Source: Hyperoodon ampullatus (lineage: Eukaryota > Chordata > Mammalia > Artiodactyla > Ziphiidae). From it: a stretch of DNA of 64,000 nt. Below are positions 56,526-64,000 of the stretch, one piece after another. Every line of letters begins with the position of its first letter. Position 1 is the stretch's first letter. A program made the translations under genes and the position numbers. The stretch spans positions 28,938,800-29,002,799 of the forward strand of contig OX457071.1 in NCBI GenBank assembly GCA_949752795.1. Direction: 5' to 3'. The notes beneath the pieces are model-generated. The model had not been told where the DNA came from, searched no databases, and was given only the letters and a program-made list of their open reading frames with translations.

Positions 56526-58748
56526 ACAAAACCTCTGAGTTCCTGAAGTTTTCTAAGTTAATTATTTCCATAATTTTATTTTAAATGCCTAGCACAGTGC
56601 ATGGCACACAGATGTTCACCAATACTAATCTGAACACATTTATTTAGCTTACAGAAATGTAAGTCAGCAAAAGAAAGCCTGAAATGATAAAAGCTCAGGA
56701 GATTCCTATGAGATGTCAAAGAACAGCTAAATTACATTAGCTTACTTAAAACATCCAATTTTGACTCCAACTGTATTGATACTCATAACTGGGCTTCTTT
56801 TTTAAAGCTATTTTCTTTAAAATTGCAATAAAAGGAATTCTTTATAATCATAGATCAATAACCCAAAAAAGGCACAGGTTCAAAAACAAAGGGCAGCTTC
56901 AAAGTGCTGAGTACAAAGATTAAGTGGTGGCCTCTGGGATAAAAAAGCTTCCCAGCAGAGCTCTGAAAGACAAAGGCCAAAGAATCCAAACCTTCCTTGA
57001 AACCCAAATTTACCATAAAAAGGGACAGAGATGAAACTTTAATAGTTTGAAAAAATGACTATGTTGAATATGTTGCTAGCCTTCTCTGTGTATTACATGC
57101 TAATTTAAATATTGTTTGATATTCAGGAAATACCAAGTATGACGTAGATATCATCTTCCACTCTGTTAATGGAAAAGCTCTGGTAATTCTTCACTACCTG
57201 ACAAAGGACCAGAAAACATGTGCTCATCACAGAGCTCTAAACTTCCTGCCAGAGGCCAGGAAGAAAAGAGCCATAAACCCTCAAGTAAGCCCATCAGTGA
57301 ACAAGATCCATCAGTAACCACCTTATCCTAACTTCAAGGTATACTCAGAGCCAGGAAACTCTAGGTCTGATCCTTTCTTTATTCAAAGCTGTTTTAAAAT
57401 ACTCGTACAAATCCTCCATCAAGGAGCACCAACCACCTCTAAGGAAAGGACCAGGGAAATAAAATCCATGTGGATGCTCTGGCTCTCATCGGGAGACCCC
57501 ATTCTTCCCCCAAGGCAGCAGCGTGGCTAAGAGGGCAGGCTCTGGAGTCAGACCTCCTGGGTGTGATTTCTGGCTCCACTTTTGGGAGCTGTGAGAATGT
57601 GGCAAGGCTTATCTAACTCTGTGTCTCCATAGTCTCACCTGGAAACCACATACCCATTTCACTGGGCTTAAGACAGACATTTGAAAAGTACTGAACCCAA
57701 GCAGATCAAGTAAAGGAGACACTTCAAGACTATCCTCCAATTATCCACCTCAACCACACAGTATGGTGGAAGGGAAGTGGCAAGAGAACAGGCAAGTTTC
57801 CCCACACATAGTATTTTCCCCCAGAAGAGACATTTCTGTGACGCACAATTCAAGACACTCTTTCATGTTCTGCTTTCCTTTCCCTCTTTCTCTGAAAGGC
57901 TTTGAACAAGAAATTGTTTCTAGAATAAGGTCAAACAAAGAGCAAGGCAAACTAGTGTGGTATGACCGTTGTTGGCCAAACATCCATGTTGGCCCCAAGC
58001 CAGCCCTCCTCACCCACACTTTATCTACCAGGGACTGCCTAGGCCAACACCCTTCAATTTTCCAAAAGCTCAAAATCTGAGGGAAAAAAAATGTGCCTAC
58101 ATGGCCGAAGTCTATCTCTCTCATATCTGATAGCATAGTTTGGGAACAGAATGTTAAAGGATGAGATTCTAGTTTTATTATAGTTTGGTGCAGCCAGTTG
58201 TAGTCTAGGGCTTCATCAAAAATATTTCCAAAGACGTTCTGTTTATCCAAAGAGCTAACGCTGGGCCCACATGCATGCACCCACCTCAGCCTTTCATAGA
58301 ATCTCTCCTGGTGGACAGCAGAGAACTGTAACCACACCTGACTCACAGGCCTGGCTAAGAGCTGCCAAGCTTCCAATGTTCATATATAAGTCACCTAAAG
58401 CCACTCACAGAGCCAGTCCAGCAGATCAAGGACAAAGAGTTGGAGGAAAATTCCCCCCAAATAAGATAAAGCTTCACAGAGCTTGACACCGACTCCCAAT
58501 TCTCTCTTTATGTTCTTCCTCCATACCTTTTTGTTTTTTTTCTTCTTCCATATCTTGATACACCTTTTCCTCAAGGTACCAACTTCTTCATTGGCAGCAC
58601 CATAAGCTCAATCTCGTCATGTTCTGCCCTAAGATCAAAATCCCTTGACACTGAATTCTTCATGCTCCAAAATCACCCTTCCTCCCTAAATCCCAGCCCA
58701 CACCCTGCCCAATCCAACCTCGGTGAAGATCAAATACAGTTGTCTTAC
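56526..58748 (-). other. Intron below the candidate first exon
   Basis: 57520-57670 is a MIR-like element in plus orientation (GGCTCTGGAGTCAGACCTCC). A 208-codon minus-strand frame at 57750-58376 starts at TTG and has no recognisable protein; its first ATG leaves 129 codons. The rest is unassigned. Confidence 0.5.
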
Positions 58749-58853
58749 CGAAGCATCATACAAGGAAGCGTGTGATGAAAAACTCATGCTGGAACTTCTG
58801 ATAGAGTGGGAATATCTTTGCTCCAGATACCACGGGGGAAGACTCCCTACATC
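58749..58853 (-). CDS. LMO7: Candidate alternative first exon of LMO7 (internal promoter)
   Basis: The donor is good (TTCG|gtaaga) and an acceptor-like TTAG lies just above, but 105 nt cannot be an internal exon in the CH frame, because entering at phase 2 meets TAG at once. Read as a first exon joined to 53141-53171 it gives an in-frame TGA, then two consecutive ATGs at the 3' end and the join MMLR-QEETDRRVKN. The second ATG has A at -3. This would start a short LMO7 without most of the CH domain. A second frame is open across all 35 codons but matches no downstream phase used here. No CpG island or clear TATA box is visible; the transcription start is unknown. Confidence 0.35.
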
Positions 58854-60630
58854 CTAACAGGAGAGATGAGACATGTGGTACCACCTGCCACTACCCCAGG
58901 CTTCTCTGGCTACAAGGAATCTGGAGTTCAATAAGAGACTCAAGTATAACTTCCTACCCCGCCCGGTCTCCTCCCTGCCATACACACTCACCCCTCTTTC
59001 TATCCCTAATCCTACAGCCCCGATCATCCCCTTTTCTTGGCCTCAAATAAGCTTTTACCTTTGTTCCTCAGAACAACTGCAACTCACTGGGTGATTATGT
59101 CCCCAAGCATCCACTTCCTGAGGCTACTTCCCAGAGTAGGGCGTGGACCCAACCCTTCCAGAGTCTGTTCTAACCCTGTCCTGCCCTGCCCTGCCCTGGG
59201 CAGCTTCAGCTGACCGGGATGTGCTGCTTGGGAAACGGGGTTGACATCAGAGAAGCTGGGCTCACACAATACTTGGTCCTCCTCCAAGCCACTAAGTAAT
59301 CCCTGCCCTCCAGTTGTTGCTTATGTAGTCTGGCCACCTGTTCACAACTTTTAAAAAAATGTCAAGAAATGAGGTCCTGGATCATGATTTCATAAGCGGT
59401 CACCAGTAGAAAAAAGTGTGTGGACTGTATCTGCTTTCAATCTGTCAGGTATGCATGAGGTTAGGGAGGAGGCGTGTGTGTGGCCAGGGGAGACGGTTAA
59501 GACCATTCAAAGCAGATGCCCTTCTCATTACAACCGCGGCATCGTTTTCTATAAGAGACAAGACGGTCTGCCTCCAAATGGGAGGAAAGGGTTGCTCAGG
59601 ATACTGAGTGAAATTTTAAGAAGCATAGTGACATAATAATTTCTGATGCTACTGTCTCTGAGGGAAGGGCCTGTTTTTATTCCAAATGCAGGAAGTGAAG
59701 AAGGAATTTAGGAATCTATCAGGTAATGGCTCCTTTTTCTATTAACAGACATTTTTATTCATGGAAGCTCTTCCTTTGCATTACATAAAATAGAGCAAAC
59801 CTTTCTCTAATGACTGGCAAATAGAAGGAGGAAGAAATGTGTGGATGAAAGTTAAAGACGAATTCTTGGAATACTGCACTCAAAAAGTAAGCTGCATTTA
59901 AAAAAATGAAGTTGAAATTCTTCCTTTCCTCCCACCTTCATCCCTAAAAATGAAACTGTATTCCATTTGACAATCTGCCAGTAATGTGAGACACATGTGA
60001 CTCATAGCTTTTAATCTGCCATTGCTACAAAATGCAGCTCTACCTGACTGTGGAAATTGTAAAAATGGCACTTGAGAAAATAATACCAAATCTGGAGATA
60101 ATTAGTGAGCAAAAACAGATAAACGATGATTTCTGTACTTACCTATGTGAGACAAAACTCTTGGAAATTCAACAGTTTTTGCCCTAGGAACATAATGCTT
60201 ATTCCAAACATGACAAATGAATAAGTACCCTCTCGTTAAAAATCATTTCTTATTAAATTTCACACCCCACCCACACAGTACTAAGAATAGCTAAGTTTCA
60301 CTTGAAGAGAAAGGAAAAAAAAAAAACCCACATGTGTTCGAAGACACTGGCACATGGTTCCACTTAAATAATGAACCTGAAGAGCTGCTGCAGGAGCTGA
60401 AAAGTGGGTTTTGTTTCTAACTCTTTCAACCACAGACTTTTTGCAAATCTTCTTTTCTACTTTTTGGAGTATGCTTGCTATTACATAAAACTGATTTCAC
60501 AATTTGAGACTCACACATGTATATCCCCTGTTAGATGGTAACCCAGAAACAGACAATTCCTGAATACAGAATTTAATATCCATGATATATGCTCCGTGTA
60601 CTAAATGGAGTTATGACCTTCAATTATATA
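58854..60630 (-). other. Upstream intron or possible internal promoter region
   Basis: Lies just upstream (transcript sense) of the candidate first exon. It contains a short CTGCC pentamer repeat at 59181-59197 and modest GC content near 59100-59240, but no CpG island and no clear core promoter motif. Nothing else recognised. Confidence 0.4.
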
Positions 60631-60639
60631 AAATGTGCT

Positions 60640-61095
60640 GGGGAGAGACTACAGGGGGTGTCAATTACAGGCCTACCCATCATTCTACTTCTGTAGGTAA
60701 CAATGCCAGGTAGCAGCAGCAACGGGAAGAGTGGGCTTGGTTTTAGACATGGGAAGTTTGAGACACATGACAACGTAAAAATGTGAAGTAACTGGTAATT
60801 AGACATACAAGTAGGATGTTCAAGCTAGAAATCTAGGTTGGAGGTATAATCTGGGGAGTTGTCAGCATCGAGATTAAGTGTAAAGTCATGAAGCTACAAT
60901 GAGACACCCCTAGAAAATAAGTGTAGATAGAGAAGAGGTCTAGGGGTTGAGGGCTGGGAAACCCAACACATAAGGGCTAAGAGGTAGAGGAGAAACCAGC
61001 AAAGCAGACACAGAAGGACCAGCCAATGTGATGGGAGTGGCACGCCAGAGGGAAGGAGGCCGAGATGGAGGGAACAGTCAAAAATGTTGTTGAGA
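60640..61095 (-). repeat. L2-like LINE fragment
   Basis: TGGAGGTATAATCTGGGGAG, GTTGTCAGCATCGAGATTAA, GAAGAGGTCTAGGGGTTGAG and GAAGGAGGCCGAGATGG follow an inverted L2. Confidence 0.6.
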
Positions 61096-61099
61096 GGGG

Positions 61100-61740
61100 A
61101 ATGAGGATGAGCGCTGAGGAATTACTGCTGTATTCTTTTCTTAACCCTTATAATATCTTACACACATGTAATACATACTCACTCAATTACTAATTACTTC
61201 TCCTCAAAGGAGAAAAAGAAAGAAGTATTAATATCAACAAAAATCTTGTCAAAACCACTGATGTTCCTAAACATACAATTTAGGAGAATACTGAGCTAGA
61301 TGGCTCAGGTGCCCTTCCAGACTTCTGAGCCCACACTTAGCAAAGCCAACAAGAAATTCAACTATAGGTATAAATCTTCTTGTCTTTAGCATCATGATAT
61401 TGGAATAATAATGTGCCAGGTGAGGAATTTTCCAAGTCAGTATTTGTCAAACTGTGTACCATGAAGCATGAGAAACTGGCAGATTGAATGGGGCTTAAGG
61501 TCTAAACTTTTTACAAAGTGTTGCATATTTTCTCCTTAACACATAACAGAAAATTGAAGTTGTGAAAAGCCCTACAACAAGAGATCTGTTTTACTTATAC
61601 TTTGAAAAATTCACTTTCTCATAGTTTTTCGCAGAACAGTTACTAAAATCTTAAAGAATTCTGGTATCGATGAAGTATTTCCCAATTGTGTTCTGTTTAA
61701 GTCCACTTTATGCTTTAATTGTATCATGCATATTAATAAT
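61100..61740 (-). other. LMO7 intron, unassigned
   Basis: AT-rich sequence; nothing recognised. Confidence 0.5.
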
Positions 61741-61930
61741 AATTACCTTTATTAAGCACTTTATATTAATCATTACGTTGACCGTATTGCATTATTATCT
61801 CCTTTAATCCACACAACAATCCAATGATTTATAGATTAGGAAATTGGGACTCCAAAGGCTTAAAAACTTTCCCAAGGTCACAAAACTATTAAGACTTGAT
61901 GTGATCCATGCTTGCCATACGCTAAAAGCC
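61741..61930 (-). repeat. MIR SINE
   Basis: Inverted MIR: TTATTAAGCACTTTATATTA, ATCTCCTTTAATCCACACAA, CAATCCAATGATTTATAGAT and TTTCCCAAGGTCACAAAAC. Confidence 0.75.
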
Positions 61931-63010
61931 ATGGATTAAGACCCTGTTTTAGTATTAGTGCAGTCACCCTTTCTACCTTAATATATTTTTAATAGTTTAC
62001 TTCTTTCTTAATCCTGAAAAATAATTGTCTGTAACATCCTTGAGAAGTATAAATGTCTCTCAATATCCTCTCCAAGTGTTGGTTCAAAACCTATCTATAG
62101 CAGCAATAATTTCCTGCCTAAATCTGTCTCTCAAAGACAATGGCAGAAGTTCCCCCTTACCTTTTCTGGCAAAATTTAGATTTGTACTGTACTATCTTGC
62201 CCATACAACCCGTTACGGGATTCTGCAGATGGAAAATTGCCAAAGCATTTTTTAAAGGACTTCCTTCTGAGTAAATGAAATATATCACAATAATTCTCGT
62301 AGTGAGAGAAATGCAAGGCAGAGATTACCTGTTCTTATCACTGCTAAGCCTTTTATGAGTGTGGTTTCTTTAAAGCAAGTACCCATCGAATATAAATAAA
62401 AAGATTATAAATTAAGCACAAGCAAGATTAAATGGGAAAACATTTTGGTTAGCCTCCTGAAGGTACATTTTCTGATCTTAAAAAAAAAAAAAAAAAAAAA
62501 AAGCTAAATCTACCTTTAGGTTTGTGAAAATTAAACAAAATATATTTAAAGTGCCTAGCACGTAGATACTTATTTTCTTTCTGATGAACATGAAAGCATA
62601 AGGTGTAAATTATTAGTAGTAAGTTATTATATCATTACACCAATTCCTTAGCTGTAGTTTATATTAAATGTGCTATGTGTGTATAGTACAAACCGGTATT
62701 GACAAAGTAGTGCATACCAAACTATTGATTCATGCTACACATTCAAAAGTCTCCATATTGCTTTTAAGTACATTATTCTCCTTTGCCTATAAGTGAGACT
62801 TGTTTCAAAATTTTAATTCCACCATGGGAAAAATCAGCACCACGGCCCCCTCAAAAAAATCCCTAGCCCAAGTTTTTCATAAATCATTTTTAGTCCTAAA
62901 TTTTGCCTGTTCTAGATTAGCCTCTCTTATCTTAGTGTTTTTTTTAAAAAAAACACCAAATTTTTCACAACTATATTTAATCCAAAGGTTCCTAGGGGCA
63001 ATATATATTT
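61931..63010 (-). other. LMO7 intron, unassigned
   Basis: AT-rich; an A-run of about 23 at 62479-62502 could be the tail of an old retroposed copy. No exon seen, including no CH-domain exon. Confidence 0.5.
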
Positions 63011-63013
63011 AGA

Positions 63014-63228
63014 ACAGAGTTTCTTGACAATGTTACCCTTTGAACCTTACAATTCTTCACTGCGGGGGATTACCCTGTGCATTGCAGGACGTTAAACAGA
63101 CTCCTGGCCTTATTCACTAGACACCTCGCCTCACCCTAGTCAAGACAATCAGAAATGTCTCCAGACGTTACTAAATATCCCCTGGGGCACAAAATTGTCC
63201 GACGTTGAGAACCACTGTTTTAGAGGAT
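63014..63228 (-). mobile_element. MER20 hAT-Charlie DNA transposon remnant
   Basis: CTGTGCATTGCAGGACGTTA, CAGAAATGTCTCCAGACGTT, TATCCCCTGGGGCACAAAAT and GACGTTGAGAACCACTGTTT match MER20 in reverse. Second copy in the window after 36786-36995. Confidence 0.8.
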
Positions 63229-64000
63229 ATAAGAATTTAACTTATTCCTCTTCATAAAGTATACTCAAGGTTCCATGGGCCTAAAATTAGCTGAAACCAA
63301 AACCAATCTCATGAGTAGTAAATGAAGTCTGAGGAGTTGACTCACTCTCCAAGAACGACCAAATATTAAATTAAAAACATATTATGACTTATCTTCCTTG
63401 CAATTTGTATAAAGCTGCCTGTCTTTCATTAGAGAGTTAACACCATGCATCATTTTAAAATTTCCATTTACATATACCGCCTTCCATAGATGTGCCATTT
63501 CCTTCTTAGCCTTCCATATAATGCTTCAAATTTCGGAATCTTATCAAAGTATCACCAATCACTCTGTATAAATCATTGAGAAAGAATGGACATGCTTCAA
63601 AGGAATAACATAATTGGTTTTCAAATTCAGATTAATAGAACACTGCCTTCTTCAATTAACTTTCAAGTTCAATACACATTCAATCCCGATGTCCTTCAGA
63701 GTAGTTTACATTTCTTGCAATCAATTTCAATTTTCCCATTCTCTGTGAATACCTTTTTGAAACTTCCAAGACCAATGAATCTAGTGAGATTTTTCTTCTT
63801 CTTTCTCCCCTTCACCATATTTAATCTAAACCAAATTCAAATAATACTTCCCAGGCAACTTTTCTCAGATATGCCCTTTATATTCCCACTATCACCAGTT
63901 CAGAATTTAAATTGAATAAGTCTTCGTAAGTGCATGCATCATCTAATCCCCGAGCCTGTTCATCCTTCCACATGCTCTCCACTGGTGAAGGGCCCCAAAT
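63229..64000 (-). other. LMO7 intron, unassigned
   Basis: AT-rich sequence to the end of the window. I looked for CH-domain exons and found none. Confidence 0.5.

Larger units (their letters stand above)
376..58853 (-). other. LMO7: LMO7 gene body, partial (internal part of the gene)
   Basis: All recognised coding exons in the window belong to one minus-strand gene. Joined in order they give an uninterrupted frame of 1,414 codons whose sequence I recognise as LMO7: CH-domain end (VLITLYWLGRKA), the PDZ domain (SPAEFSQLQVDDEIIAINN) and the coiled coil before the LIM domain. LMO7 is a scaffold of adherens junctions and the actin cytoskeleton, reported to bind afadin and alpha-actinin and, in the nucleus, emerin. 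The paralogue LIMCH1 lacks a PDZ domain, so the PDZ exons decide in favour of LMO7. The upper limit given here is the candidate alternative first exon; the gene itself extends beyond both ends of the window. Confidence 0.96.

Noticed and set aside
57750..58376. A 208-codon open frame on the minus strand
   Set aside because: It begins with TTG, not ATG; the first ATG leaves 129 codons. No recognisable domain and no splice context; in 64 kb read in six frames, a frame of this size is not surprising.

Overview
This is a piece of a mammalian nuclear genome, almost certainly from a whale or dolphin. The window is scattered with tRNA-derived SINEs of the CHR type, in both the short (about 200 bp) and long (about 330-380 bp) forms, with intact target-site duplications and A-rich or TAAA-type tails. 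It also holds cetartiodactyl-type L1 3' ends and the usual old mammalian repeats (MIR, L2, MER20, an MLT1-like LTR). I see no prokaryotic features and no complete second gene.

The whole window lies inside one gene on the minus strand, LMO7 (LIM domain only 7), read from high to low coordinates. I placed 24 coding exons by their splice sites, unbroken reading frame and recognisable LMO7 protein sequence. They add up to 4,242 nt (1,414 codons) with every phase matching and no frameshift or stop. In transcript order: the end of the calponin-homology (CH) region (53141-53171, 52245-52358); a Ser-rich linker (48582-48780, 44326-44578); a block of large optional exons (43704-43988, 43091-43369, 41040-41759, 40027-40056); a charged helical region (31987-32104, 29735-29877); a Ser/Thr-rich region (27995-28427, 25802-26110); the PDZ domain (16096-16210, 14882-15043); a run of short linker exons (13915 down to 8894); a Glu/Arg/Gln-rich coiled coil (8147-8251, 7081-7173, 6398-6666); and three exons leading towards the C-terminal LIM domain (5422-5487, 3257-3309, 376-589). 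Most of the CH exons (above 64000) and the LIM exons (below 1) are outside the window.

Besides these there are three candidate exons that I do not recognise from the LMO7 sequence I know but that fit splice signals and reading frame: 46332-46509, phase-equivalent to exon 48582-48780 and so a possible mutually exclusive partner; 42620-42820, a symmetric 201-nt cassette; and the upstream exon 58749-58853, which could be the first exon of a short form lacking most of the CH domain. The main biological interest is this alternative-splicing architecture: a run of symmetric exons with unusually weak donor sites, a long CU-rich tract (sense strand) after exon 48582-48780, and inverted SINE copies around exon 25802-26110. 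The rest is intron, covered below stretch by stretch.
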